Shown piece after piece: positions 9,958-19,434 of a DNA stretch of 64,000 nt. The notes under the pieces were generated by a model that saw only the letters and a list, made by a program, of their open reading frames with translations, searched no databases and was not told the DNA's origin. Numbering within the stretch: the first letter of the stretch is position 1; every line of letters starts with the position of its first letter. The stretch covers positions 1,401,418 through 1,465,417 of the forward strand of contig NZ_CP050253.1 of the NCBI RefSeq assembly GCF_011745665.1, given 5' to 3'. This DNA is from Zophobihabitans entericus. GTDB taxonomy: Bacteria > Pseudomonadota > Gammaproteobacteria > Enterobacterales > Orbaceae. The translations under genes and the position numbers were made by a program.

Positions 9958-11115
9958 ATGACTGGTTTATCAATATCAAAGCAACAAGCATGTAAAATTG
10001 TTTTATTAAATCAATTCATTGGCTCTTCTGATAATGATATAAATACAACGTTCGATATCATTAATAAATTAGGTTATGTGCAAATAGATACTATTTCAGT
10101 GGTAGCTCGCGCACATCACCATACGTTATGGAGCCGTTCTGCCAATTATTTACCAGAGCATTTAGATTTGCTACAGCAAAGCCGTCAAATCTTTGAATAC
10201 TGGTCTCATGCTGCGGCTTATCTGCCTATGAATGACTATCGTTTTTGTTTACCCAGAATGCAGGAAATGTCAACAAAAGCAGTGACCTGGTATCCGCAAG
10301 CAAAAAAAATGACGGCGCATGTTTTAGAACGTATACGTGAAGAAGGCCCTTTACAGTCTAAAGATTTTGAGCAGAAAGCTAAAAACAATAGTGGTTGGTG
10401 GGACTGGAAGCCAGCTAAACAAGCATTGGAACTGCTATTTATGCAAGGCAAATTGATGATCACTGAGCGTAATAACTTCCAGAAAGTCTTTGATCTTACC
10501 GAACGGGTTTTACCGTCAAATATTAATACCTCTTTTCCGTCAAATGAGGAATATGCCCGCTATTTAATCAAACGTTTTTTAAACTCCCATGGGCTAGGCA
10601 ATGAAGCTGAATTTGGCTATTTAAGAAACGGTATGAAAGTGGCTATTCATCGTGAGCTAAAATCTTATGTCGAAGACGGCGAGATTATTCCTGTTTCCAT
10701 TGAAGGAAAGACTTATTATACAACTAACAGTCATTTAGAATTATTAAATCAACGATTACCTAAGCGCCGGGTAAAGATATTGTCTCCATTTGATAATTTG
10801 CTTATCCAAAGAAAGCGTCTGTCTTTTTTGTTTGATTATGATTATCAATTAGAATGTTACGTACCACAAAATAAGCGTAGATTCGGTTATTTTTGTTTAC
10901 CTTTACTTTGGGGAGATCAGTTTATTGGTCGTCTTGACGCCAAAGCTGATCGTCAACACAAAAACTTAATCGTACAAAATATCTTTGTTGAGAAAAAACC
11001 GTTGCAATTAGATCGATTTAAACATGAATTAGAATTGTCATTACAACAGTTTGCGGAGTTTAATGGTTGTGAGCAAATTGAGTGGCGACAACCAATAAGT
11101 TTTATTCATTCTTAA
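9958..11115 (+). CDS. ycaQ: YcaQ-type winged-helix DNA glycosylase
   Basis: This is a 385-residue protein of the HTH_42 (AlkZ/YcaQ) superfamily. E. coli YcaQ is a DNA glycosylase that unhooks interstrand crosslinks and removes bulky N-alkylated bases. The N-terminal segment GYVQIDTISVVARAHHHTLWSR (abbreviated core QID, about residue 42) carries the Gln-X-Asp motif of the YcaQ branch rather than the Gln-X-Gln of AlkZ. FEYWSHAAAYLP and the C-terminal LSPFDNLLIQRKR and GRLDAKADR are also family blocks. It is monocistronic with a weak ribosome-binding site (CGGAA). The assignment to family is secure; the substrate range is inferred. Confidence 0.85.
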   Translation: MTGLSISKQQACKIVLLNQFIGSSDNDINTTFDIINKLGYVQIDTISVVARAHHHTLWSRSANYLPEHLDLLQQSRQIFEYWSHAAAYLPMNDYRFCLPRMQEMSTKAVTWYPQAKKMTAHVLERIREEGPLQSKDFEQKAKNNSGWWDWKPAKQALELLFMQGKLMITERNNFQKVFDLTERVLPSNINTSFPSNEEYARYLIKRFLNSHGLGNEAEFGYLRNGMKVAIHRELKSYVEDGEIIPVSIEGKTYYTTNSHLELLNQRLPKRRVKILSPFDNLLIQRKRLSFLFDYDYQLECYVPQNKRRFGYFCLPLLWGDQFIGRLDAKADRQHKNLIVQNIFVEKKPLQLDRFKHELELSLQQFAEFNGCEQIEWRQPISFIHS

Positions 11116-11414
11116 TGTTTTAGTCAGAAGAATATCAGATTTATGGGCTTATTCGGGCACGCTGGATTGATTCTCTATGTGTCATTAATAATGACGGAAT
11201 AAATATCTTTGAAGTTTTTATTAACTATCAGGGACAAATAATCAGAGGGTGTGCGAGTCTGGACAAGATAACTTCCATACACTATGATCCACCACTTTAG
11301 ATTAAAACAATAATATCTTGATATCTGGCTCTGTCGCTTCTATAAAAGCCAGTTATAGTGATATTTCACAATTATTTTTTAATTAAATATTAAAATAAAT
11401 CAAATGGTTATGAA

Positions 11415-12227
11415 ATGATTAAGTCTTGTGTTGTTCGCACAGAAGATGCTGATATCGCTTATGATATTGAAGGTGAAGGACCGCTATTACTACTGATTGC
11501 AGGTGGCAATGGTGATAGCAAAATATTCACTAAACTATCTACTTATCTGTCTGACCGCTACACGGTAGTCAGGTATGACCGTCGTGCTGATGGGCGTAGT
11601 ACTGGTGACATAAATGGTGAAATGGATATGGAGCAGGCTGGCCGCGATGCAGCCGCTGTCATTAAAGCACTTAACCTTGGCTCGGCATATGTATTTGGAA
11701 GTAGTGCCGGAGCAAATATTGCATTAGAGCTTACAGCTCAGCACCCTGAACTGGTGAAAGGGCTTATTGCTCATGAGCCGCCGGTTGTTAATATTTTACC
11801 GGAAAATGAAGCCAGTAAATGGCAGGCACTTTTTCATGAGGTGAGTAAAACTTTTAACACTAAGGGGGCTGCACAGGCAATGGCACTTTTTGGTACGTGT
11901 TTTATTGGTTTTGAGCAGGAAGCGATAAGGCCCACTGAGCATATTGCTGCCACTCACGAGCGCTTTTTAGCACACGAATTTGTCCATATTAACCATTATG
12001 TACCATGTATTGACGTACTGCGTAGCAGTGGAGTGCCTATTGTGATGACAGCAGGCCGCGCCAGTGGTGAGGCTTTTTATGCTAAAACTGCGCGTGAAGT
12101 TGCCCGACAGCTATCATGTACTTATGTCGATATTATTGGCCATCATTTAGGGTATCGCTTTCAGGATGCGCTACAATTTTCTGAAGAGTTAGATCAAATT
12201 ATCACCATTTACCTTAACCACAACTAA
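11415..12227 (+). CDS. Alpha/beta hydrolase, substrate unknown
   Basis: This is a 270-residue cytosolic alpha/beta-hydrolase-fold protein. An oxyanion-hole segment LLLIAGGNGDS is followed by RYDRRADGRSTG and the nucleophile elbow GSSAG (Ser at about residue 97). A cap region follows, then a likely Asp region VPIVMTAGRAS and the catalytic His in IIGHHLGYRF. No signal peptide is seen. Proteins of this look are annotated as esterases, chloroperoxidase-like or haloalkane-dehalogenase-like enzymes, and the sequence does not decide between them. It stands alone, with about 300 bp upstream containing no gene. Confidence 0.8.
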   Translation: MIKSCVVRTEDADIAYDIEGEGPLLLLIAGGNGDSKIFTKLSTYLSDRYTVVRYDRRADGRSTGDINGEMDMEQAGRDAAAVIKALNLGSAYVFGSSAGANIALELTAQHPELVKGLIAHEPPVVNILPENEASKWQALFHEVSKTFNTKGAAQAMALFGTCFIGFEQEAIRPTEHIAATHERFLAHEFVHINHYVPCIDVLRSSGVPIVMTAGRASGEAFYAKTAREVARQLSCTYVDIIGHHLGYRFQDALQFSEELDQIITIYLNHN

Positions 12228-13051
12228 ACATATCAAATAATATAATACTAGTGTTAGGTACAGCCACTCTGGTAATGAGTATGAGTCATAGTTATTAAGA
12301 TACTGACTATTTTTAACTTTTAACTTACTGATTATTTTAATTGTATTATTTTTTTAGAGATTTTGAGCAGAAGGTGGGTTTATCGGATTTTATACAAATC
12401 TTTGCTCACCAAAAGTACTCAAAATTGTCATATTAAATTGGGTTTATTAGATTTGAAATTACTAATCTTATCTATTTTTATAAAAATGATTAAACGCTAA
12501 AAACACTGTACTAATATAGTCTCGAACTATTTTAGTTTAAGTTAAAAGCAGTTAGGCCAATTTAATTATATAGTCAGAATATGAAATAATTTTAAAACTA
12601 ACTATTGGTAATATAATAAAAATAGTTGTATTATTTCGTGTCCAAAATAAGTCAGCATAGAGTTTATTTTGCAGAGATTAATAATATCAATGAGATTGCT
12701 GTATGAAATTCAGGCACTTGTTATTGTTTTTGATCAAAGTCAACTAAAATGCACAACTTATTACTTTTCGTTATTTAGAGTTTATAAAACGGTCAAATAA
12801 TGGAATAAAGAATCAATCAAGGAATGAAGTTGAATTAATTCAAATATTTGAATAATTCTATATAGATTAGCGGGTTATATTACTATTTAATCATTTAATT
12901 AAAATAAATTAAGGATGAATAGTAACAAAGAGTTCAAAAACGAGTAGTAATAAATTTGACTTATTTACAAGTTCCAAATTTACAAAAGACAGGCTTGCAC
13001 AATGTATGTAAAGCCAACTTTATAATAAAACTACTCGGGAATGACTTAATC
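12228..13051 (+). other. Long AT-rich spacer upstream of autotransporter
   Basis: This 824-bp stretch has no convincing gene in any frame. It is very AT-rich and presumably holds the autotransporter promoter and leader. An FNR-like box sits at 12730. Near its end (12958-12999) is a stretch resembling the start of the 66-residue gene at 16378. Confidence 0.6.
12730..12743. promoter_or_regulatory. FNR-like box upstream of autotransporter
   Basis: TTGATCAAAGTCAA matches the FNR consensus TTGAT-N4-ATCAA at nine of ten defined positions. It lies about 310 bp before the autotransporter start. That distance and the AT-rich context make a chance match quite possible. Confidence 0.3.
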
Positions 13052-15991
13052 ATGAAAATGACCTTTATAGCTATGTCTATTAAGAATAGACCTCTTTTAC
13101 CCATTCTTGCAATTGCTGGTAATATGGTTTTTGCTCCTCTGGCACTAGCAACTGAATACAATACTCCTGTTGATCTCAACTCCACAACACTCGTCAGTGG
13201 GGATAAAGTTATTGTTGATGATCAGCGAAACGCTGTCTCCAGCACGACTGCTGGTAGTGGTGCTTTGCAATTAGGCAATGGTTCAATTACTGTTGAACTG
13301 ACTAACTCTATTCCTGATGTCAGTATCACTGGGGTCAACCTTACCAATAAAATGGATAATGATTTTGGTATTGGCTCAACTATTGATGTCAAACAAACAA
13401 CACCTCCAACGACAAACACTGTTTATAATATTAATGCGGTAAATTTGGGTGACCAAACGAATATGTCTGGTTCTGGCCTGGATATCGAAGTCACCGGGAG
13501 TGGCTCTGCTAAAGGTATTATTGGTACCGGGAACAATATCGTTGATTTAGGTGATGGTTCGAAAATTAAGGTAGAAAGTACAACTTCTTCAGCAGGTGTT
13601 GTTTTAAATAGCTCAGGAAAACTTATTGCTAATGGGATAACTATCGAAGCAAACTCTAATTCCATGTCTACCGGAATAGAGTCATCTGGTGCTGATGTTG
13701 ATCTTGGTACCGGTAGCAAAATTATTATAGAAACAAATGCTGTCAGTGATGTTTCATATGGCGTTAAATTAAGTGGTAATGCTGAATTAACTGCTGACAA
13801 TTTAACTATCGAAACAACGACAGGGAAAGGGATTTTAGCTGGAGGTACATCAACGGTTAAGTTGGGTTCAAATAGTAAAATTACCAGTAACGGTGATGGT
13901 ATTGCTACTTTAGGAACTGATGTCAACGTCGAAGCGGATAGCTTAACGATTGAAACATCCGGTAGTAATGGCTATGGTATCAATATGAATAATGGTGCAC
14001 ATAGTGTTGATTTGGGTAGTAACAGTAAAATTACGACAACAGGAACAACTTCTACAGGCGTCTGGATGGTTGGACGTAATGACGCAACCTTTACAGCTGA
14101 AGCATTAACGATCCATACCATAGGTTCAAGTGCCAACGCCATTGATGTGCGTAGAGGCAGTGCAACCATCAGTGCAGGCAGTGTTTTACAGTCAGATAAT
14201 GCCGGAACGGTTGCAGTTTATGCTGCTAGTGGGTCAACAGCTAGTGCAACGATTAACGACAGTAAATTGATTTCTGGCGGCAGCTACGCTGCACTTTCTC
14301 AGGGTGCTAATTCAACTGTCAATTTGAATAACGTTGAGATTGAGGTCGATCGTAACGGCAGTCCGGCTTATGCACTGTGGGCAACAGGTGGTGGCGGTAA
14401 AATTAATGTTAATGGCATGAACCTGCAAGGTGCGGCTGGTGTATATGGTATTGTGGCTAATAATCAGGGTAAAGTGACATTACAGGGTGATATTACACTG
14501 AATGCGTTATCCGGTGTAGCGATGATTGCTGATGGTACAGGTGGCTCGATTACAGGTACTGGTAAAATGAATATTACTGGTCAGCTTGCTGCACAAAATT
14601 CAGCTTTAGTTGATCTGTCAATGACGAGCGGTTCAGTACTTAATGGTGCAGTAACGCAATCAAGTGGTGGAGTGGCTAATTTAGCCTTAAACAACTCTAC
14701 CTGGACATTTGATAATGACTCCAGCATTAATAACTTAGCATTAAGTAATAATTCAAAAGTAAACTTCCAGACTGCGACTGATGGTGTGTTGACGGTAAAT
14801 AATTTATCAGGTAACGGCATATTTAGTATGCGTACTGATTTATTAAATAATAGTGGCGATTTAATTCAGGTGACCGGAACTACTGCAGGTAGTCACCGTT
14901 TAACTGTGGCTAATAGCGGTAGTGATACCACTGACGGAACTGAAACCTTAACGCTGGTTAATACCGCAGACGGTCAAGGTTCATTTGGTTTAACGAGCAA
15001 TGTTGAACTGGGTGGATATGTATATAGCTTGCGTCAGACAGGCACTGACTGGGAACTTTACTCATCGGATACTACCTCTTCAGCAGCTGATGCCTCAGCG
15101 AGTTTCTTAAACGTGAGTTATTTAATGAACTATGCTGAAACTCAAACTTTACTACAACGTATGGGCGATTTACGTCAGGGTAGTGAGCAGGATAACGTTT
15201 GGGTACGTTTCTTCTATGGTAATTTTGATTCATTTTCTAACCATAAGTTAGGTAGTTTTGATATGGATTATCATGGTTTCCAATTAGGTGCGGATAAATC
15301 ATTCACTTTTAGTCAGGGTGATTTATATACTGGTGCCTTTGTTGGCTTAACTAATTCATCTCAGGATTATGCAAGTGGTGATGGTAGCTTAAAAAGTAAA
15401 TCTATAGGTGTCTATGCAACCTATATCATGAATTCAGGCGCCTATTTAGATGGTATTTTAAAATATCAACATCATAAAAATAAACTGAATGTAACTGATA
15501 CTCAAGGTAATGCTGTTTATGGTAATGGTAGTTCTGATGGTTTCTCTGCTTCTATTGAAGGTGGTCATCGTTTCAATTTTGGTGAAAACAGAACCGGATG
15601 GTATGTAGAACCACAAGTACAGTTAAGCTATAGCTGGCAGGATAGTACGACAATTGATAACTCTAACGGTTTAAAAGTTGAGTTAGACAGTTATGATTCA
15701 CTGCTTAGCCGCGTTGGTGTATTAATTGGTTATGAAGTGAATAAAGCTGATCGTGCCCCGGTTAACTTCTACTTTAAAAATAGCTGGTTACATGAGTTTA
15801 CTGGTGAGACAAGCTATAAACTAAATGGCTCAAAAGAAGAGATCTCCTTTAAAGGTGATGCATGGGTTTCTGGTGTTGGTGCAAGTGTTTTGGTTAATAA
15901 AAGCCATACTTTCTATTTAGACATGGAAAAAACAATGGGTAATAAATTTGATCAGGCGCATATTAATATTGGTTACCGTTTTAGTTTCTAA
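13052..15991 (+). CDS. Type Va autotransporter adhesin-like protein
   Basis: This is a 979-residue monomeric autotransporter. It has an N-terminal signal peptide ending in APLALA (about residue 33), then a beta-helical passenger to about residue 700 built from loose repeats such as LGSNSKI, LTIET and ADSLTIE. The C-terminal 12-strand beta-barrel starts near WVRFFYGNFD (about residue 716) and ends in the hallmark aromatic GYRFSF. The passenger is rich in Gly, Ser, Thr and Asn and almost free of Cys, as usual for secreted passengers. No protease triad or RGD motif is apparent, so adhesion is a guess. I chose the ATG at 13052; ATG at 13073 is an alternative. Confidence 0.88.
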   Translation: MKMTFIAMSIKNRPLLPILAIAGNMVFAPLALATEYNTPVDLNSTTLVSGDKVIVDDQRNAVSSTTAGSGALQLGNGSITVELTNSIPDVSITGVNLTNKMDNDFGIGSTIDVKQTTPPTTNTVYNINAVNLGDQTNMSGSGLDIEVTGSGSAKGIIGTGNNIVDLGDGSKIKVESTTSSAGVVLNSSGKLIANGITIEANSNSMSTGIESSGADVDLGTGSKIIIETNAVSDVSYGVKLSGNAELTADNLTIETTTGKGILAGGTSTVKLGSNSKITSNGDGIATLGTDVNVEADSLTIETSGSNGYGINMNNGAHSVDLGSNSKITTTGTTSTGVWMVGRNDATFTAEALTIHTIGSSANAIDVRRGSATISAGSVLQSDNAGTVAVYAASGSTASATINDSKLISGGSYAALSQGANSTVNLNNVEIEVDRNGSPAYALWATGGGGKINVNGMNLQGAAGVYGIVANNQGKVTLQGDITLNALSGVAMIADGTGGSITGTGKMNITGQLAAQNSALVDLSMTSGSVLNGAVTQSSGGVANLALNNSTWTFDNDSSINNLALSNNSKVNFQTATDGVLTVNNLSGNGIFSMRTDLLNNSGDLIQVTGTTAGSHRLTVANSGSDTTDGTETLTLVNTADGQGSFGLTSNVELGGYVYSLRQTGTDWELYSSDTTSSAADASASFLNVSYLMNYAETQTLLQRMGDLRQGSEQDNVWVRFFYGNFDSFSNHKLGSFDMDYHGFQLGADKSFTFSQGDLYTGAFVGLTNSSQDYASGDGSLKSKSIGVYATYIMNSGAYLDGILKYQHHKNKLNVTDTQGNAVYGNGSSDGFSASIEGGHRFNFGENRTGWYVEPQVQLSYSWQDSTTIDNSNGLKVELDSYDSLLSRVGVLIGYEVNKADRAPVNFYFKNSWLHEFTGETSYKLNGSKEEISFKGDAWVSGVGASVLVNKSHTFYLDMEKTMGNKFDQAHINIGYRFSF

Positions 15992-16013
15992 TTAATTATT
16001 AGCATTAAACAAG

Positions 16014-16046
16014 CCCGGTTACTTAGTTGAGTGACCGGGTTTTTTA
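16014..16046 (+). terminator. Terminator after autotransporter
   Basis: The stem CCCGGTTAC / GTGACCGGG (16014-16022 with 16031-16039, one G-U pair) is followed by seven T. It lies 22 nt after the stop codon. The remaining sequence to 16377 is AT-rich and I see no gene in it. Confidence 0.85.
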
Positions 16047-16377
16047 TTACGTAATTTTTATAAATAGATATACTTTAACTGTATCGTTATTTAGCACTGA
16101 GAGATTGAGAAATTATCTTTTAAAGGTATAACATATATCTGATTGGTTATTTGAAAGCTACTCGTTGATAGGAGAGAGGTTATAAGTCTGTACGCCATTC
16201 TTTTAACCCCGTCACATATCTGATTTTATTCTGTGTAATTCATATAGAATAAGGCTTGTTAAAATTATACTTTAATTTATATTTAGAAATTCTTTAATCA
16301 AAGGTAAAGAGTAAGGGAACTGCTAGTCAATTGACTTGTTGTTGTAAAGTAAATGTAATTTGTATGAAGGAGAGTCA

Positions 16378-16578
16378 ATGACTTATTTGCAATTTCTAAA
16401 TTGGTTAGAAGAGCTTGCAGAGCAAGGAAAATTGTTTTCATTAATTGAACATCATGACACGATTATTATTAAGACCAATAAACGTCAGACATTTTCGTTT
16501 AGTCATACAGATGCGAAGGAACAATCTAATATTGATCACTTTGTAAAAGAGTTAAAATTTGCTTTAGGAGAGTTATAA
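16378..16578 (+). CDS. 66-residue protein of unknown function
   Basis: This is a small soluble-looking protein starting MTYLQFLNWLEEL, with one central IIIKTNKRQTFSF beta-like stretch and a C-terminal helix VKELKFAL. I do not recognise the family. The ATG at 16378 is preceded by AAGGAGAG at ideal spacing, which argues for real translation; an in-frame ATG 18 nt upstream overlaps that ribosome-binding site and is unlikely. A long inverted repeat follows directly. It lies between the autotransporter and the malate locus with no sign of an operon with either. Confidence 0.65.
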   Translation: MTYLQFLNWLEELAEQGKLFSLIEHHDTIIIKTNKRQTFSFSHTDAKEQSNIDHFVKELKFALGEL

Positions 16579-16584
16579 TTTTAT

Positions 16585-16634
16585 TTATTCACTTTTGAAG
16601 CTTAATCAATTAATTAGACCTCAAAAGTGAATAA
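16585..16634. repeat. 14-bp inverted repeat after the 66-residue gene
   Basis: TTATTCACTTTTGA (16585-16598) pairs perfectly with TCAAAAGTGAATAA (16621-16634) across a 22-nt loop. There is no T run after it on the plus strand. It could be a weak transcription stop, an mRNA-stabilising stem or an operator. Confidence 0.55.
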
Positions 16635-16788
16635 TTAAGTCAGATTATATAGAACCTCTTATTTTATTATTAATTTCTATCTCACTTACATTAATTACAT
16701 AATGACTTAGTTAACTTTCCAATTCTTCTCATTTTTATCTGCATATCTAAACTACTCATAGTTTCAACCCATTCAACATGAGGCTACT

Positions 16789-18084
16789 ATGAGTATTATT
16801 CAAAAAATAAAAGAAAAGAATCTCTATATCGGATCTTTACCAATACATATTTTTATTATCTGTTCTATCGTGGTGATTATTGCCGCGCAGCTGGATATGC
16901 TGCCTAAAAGTTTAATTGGCGGGTTTGCGGTTATTTTACCAATGGGCTGGTTTTTAGGAACGGTTGGACAGAACCTGCCTTTCTTTAAAAAGTTTGGTGC
17001 TCCGGCAATCCTGTCATTAATTATCCCGTCTTTATTGGTCTACAATGATGTGTTTGATGTTAATACACTGGCAGCAACTAAGATGTTGATGAAAGATTCA
17101 AACTTCCTGCTGTTTTATATCTCAAGCCTTGTCTGTGGTAGTATTTTAGGTATGCACCGGGTTATTTTGATCCAGGGCTTTATTCGTATGATGATTCCGA
17201 TGATTCTGGGAATGTGCTTAGCGGCACTGGCTGGCGTCGGTGTCGCGGTAGCTTTCGGTGATACCTGGGATCATGCACTGTTTTATACTGTTGCACCGGT
17301 TATGGCTGGTGGAGTTGGTGAAGGAGTATTACAGCTTTCCAATGCTTACAGTAATATCTTAAATCAAGATTATGATATGTTCGTTAGTGCGTTAATTCCT
17401 GCCACTGTTGTGGGTAACTTTTTTGCGATTACTTTTACTGCCATTATCAACCGGGTTGGTGAGCTTAAACCACATTTAAGTGGTAAAGGCCAACTGGTTA
17501 AAATTGAATTTGAAGGAATGGAAGAAGCACTTAAAGAAGATACAACACCATTAGATGCAAGAGCAATGAGTGGGGCTGTAATGGTTCTATCCACTATGTT
17601 TGTACTTGGTTTAATTTTAGAAAAAATCACCCACTTCCCGGGGCCTGTATTGATGATTATTGCTACCGCGGTAGTTAAATATTCCCGAATCCTGCCGGAA
17701 AGCGTAGAGCGAGGCAGCCAGCAATGGTACAAATTTATCTCTGGTAACTTTACTTATCCGCTAATGGCTGGTCTTGGTCTGCTTTATATCGACTTAGGCA
17801 GCGTAGTACAGGTATTGACTATTCCATACTTCTTAACCGTTATTGCGGTGGTGTTTACGGTATCAATGACTGGCTTTGTATGTAGTTACTTCTTAAAAAT
17901 GTACCCAGTCGAGGCATCTATCATTTCTTCGTGCCAAAGTGGTATGGGTGGAACAGGCGACGTGGCAATTCTGTCAACAGCAAACCGCATGAACTTAATG
18001 CCATTTGCACAAGTTGCAACACGTTTAGGTGGGGCGCTAATGGTAATTTGTGCTACGGCATTATTACGTTATTTACATATGTAA
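16789..18084 (+). CDS. 2-hydroxycarboxylate (malate/citrate-type) transporter
   Basis: This is a 431-residue inner-membrane secondary transporter of the 2HCT family (CitS, CimH, MaeP/MaeN). The family's two re-entrant GGXG signatures are visible: MAGGVGEG at about residue 172 and GMGGTGDVA at about residue 384, in matching halves with roughly 11 transmembrane helices overall. Malic enzyme follows 75 bp later with no terminator between them, so malate is the most likely substrate, brought in with sodium or protons or exchanged for lactate. AGG lies 7 nt before the ATG. A citrate or mixed specificity cannot be excluded. Confidence 0.92.
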   Translation: MSIIQKIKEKNLYIGSLPIHIFIICSIVVIIAAQLDMLPKSLIGGFAVILPMGWFLGTVGQNLPFFKKFGAPAILSLIIPSLLVYNDVFDVNTLAATKMLMKDSNFLLFYISSLVCGSILGMHRVILIQGFIRMMIPMILGMCLAALAGVGVAVAFGDTWDHALFYTVAPVMAGGVGEGVLQLSNAYSNILNQDYDMFVSALIPATVVGNFFAITFTAIINRVGELKPHLSGKGQLVKIEFEGMEEALKEDTTPLDARAMSGAVMVLSTMFVLGLILEKITHFPGPVLMIIATAVVKYSRILPESVERGSQQWYKFISGNFTYPLMAGLGLLYIDLGSVVQVLTIPYFLTVIAVVFTVSMTGFVCSYFLKMYPVEASIISSCQSGMGGTGDVAILSTANRMNLMPFAQVATRLGGALMVICATALLRYLHM

Positions 18085-18159
18085 TTATGAATTTAATTTA
18101 TATTACATACAATTAAAGATAAATTTTATATACTTCATAGATTATTCGAGGTGATTAAG

Positions 18160-19317
18160 ATGACAACAGTTCAAGAAAAAGCATTAGCAATCAGTAAAGA
18201 GAAACACGGTAAATTAGAAATTCGTTCTAAAGTAGAAATTAATTCAATGGCAGATTTAAGTGTTGCCTATACACCTGGCGTGGCTGCTGTTTGTACTGAA
18301 ATTGCTAATAACAAAGAGATGGTTTATGAATACACCTCAAAACGTAATTTAGTAGCGGTGATTACTGATGGTTCGGCAGTACTTGGACTAGGTAACATTG
18401 GACCTGAAGCTGCTATTCCAGTGATGGAAGGTAAAGCTATTCTGTTTAAACGTTTTGCTGATGTGGATGCTATTCCTTTATCGATTAATACGCAAGATCC
18501 GGATGAACTAGTCAGCCATATTGCTGCTTTGGCTCCTTCATTTGGTGGTATTAATCTGGAAGATATTAGTGCTCCGCGCTGCTTTGAAGTTGAAAAACGC
18601 CTGAAAGCAATGCTGGATATTCCGGTGTTTCATGATGACCAACATGGTACGGCAATCGTTGTTCTGGCTGCTTTATACAATGCGTTAAAAGTAGCGCAAA
18701 AATCAATTGATAGTGCTAAAGTGGTGATTAATGGTGGTGGTGCAGCAGGTTTATCTATTGCTAATATGCTGCTGGCGGCGGGTGTTAAAAATCTGAAAGT
18801 CGTCGATAAAATCGGAATCTTATGTGAATCAGATACTTCTCTGCCGGCTCATCATATGGAGATGGCAAAGAAAACCAATCGTGAAAAACAAACAGGTACT
18901 TTGCAGGATGCAGTCAAAGGCGCTGATGTGTTTGTTGGTGTTTCTGCTCCTGGCGTTTTAAAGAAAGAGTGGGTAGCGACTATGGCTGATAAATCGATCG
19001 TCTTTGCTATGGCTAATCCGATGCCAGAAATCATGCCGGATGAAGCCAAAGCCGGTGGTGCTTATGTAGTTGGTACCGGACGTAGTGATTTTCCAAATCA
19101 AATCAATAACGTTCTGGCTTTTCCTGGGATTTTCCGTGGTGCGCTTGATGCAAGGGCAAAAGATATTACCCTTGAAATGCAACTTGCTGCTGCTAAAGGC
19201 TTAGCGAGTATTGTCACTGCAGATAAGTTATCACCTGACTATATTTTGCCAAATGCGTTTGAGCCTAATGTGTCAAAAGTCGTGGCGGAAAGTGTCAGAA
19301 ATGCAGTAAAAAAATAG
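18160..19317 (+). CDS. Malic enzyme (oxaloacetate-decarboxylating malate dehydrogenase)
   Basis: This is a 385-residue short-form malic enzyme converting L-malate to pyruvate and CO2 with reduction of NAD(P). Visible blocks are SVAYTPGVAAVC, the catalytic and metal region ISAPRCFEVEKRL with VFHDDQHGTA, the dinucleotide fold VVINGGGAAGLS, and FAMANPMPEI. It is shorter than the MaeB type because no phosphotransacetylase-like tail is present. The ATG at 18160 is preceded by GAGGTG at 6 nt; a GTG at 18151 overlaps that site. It lies downstream of the 2HCT transporter in one transcription unit closed by a strong terminator. Confidence 0.93.
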   Translation: MTTVQEKALAISKEKHGKLEIRSKVEINSMADLSVAYTPGVAAVCTEIANNKEMVYEYTSKRNLVAVITDGSAVLGLGNIGPEAAIPVMEGKAILFKRFADVDAIPLSINTQDPDELVSHIAALAPSFGGINLEDISAPRCFEVEKRLKAMLDIPVFHDDQHGTAIVVLAALYNALKVAQKSIDSAKVVINGGGAAGLSIANMLLAAGVKNLKVVDKIGILCESDTSLPAHHMEMAKKTNREKQTGTLQDAVKGADVFVGVSAPGVLKKEWVATMADKSIVFAMANPMPEIMPDEAKAGGAYVVGTGRSDFPNQINNVLAFPGIFRGALDARAKDITLEMQLAAAKGLASIVTADKLSPDYILPNAFEPNVSKVVAESVRNAVKK

Positions 19318-19344
19318 TTGTTATTTTCTGCTAATTAGCTAAAT

Positions 19345-19385
19345 AAAACCTGCTTAATCGTTTATTATTAAGCAGGTTTTACTAT
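19345..19385 (+). terminator. Terminator after malic enzyme
   Basis: A 14-bp perfect stem (19345-19358 with 19367-19380) with an 8-nt loop ends in TTTT. It separates the transporter-enzyme unit from the two-component genes. Confidence 0.85.
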
Positions 19386-19434
19386 TTTTAATGATCACTA
19401 TGAATGTTTTAATACCAATCATGCAGGTTGAGAT

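Noticed and set aside
11320..11400. Terminator or riboswitch before the alpha/beta hydrolase gene
   Set aside because: A short TGGCT/AGCCA pairing exists but there is no T run, and the stem is too weak to support a regulatory RNA.
13423..13926. 167-codon minus-strand frame inside the autotransporter gene
   Set aside because: The repetitive Gly/Ser/Thr codons of the passenger naturally leave the antisense frame open; the product is low-complexity with no start signals.
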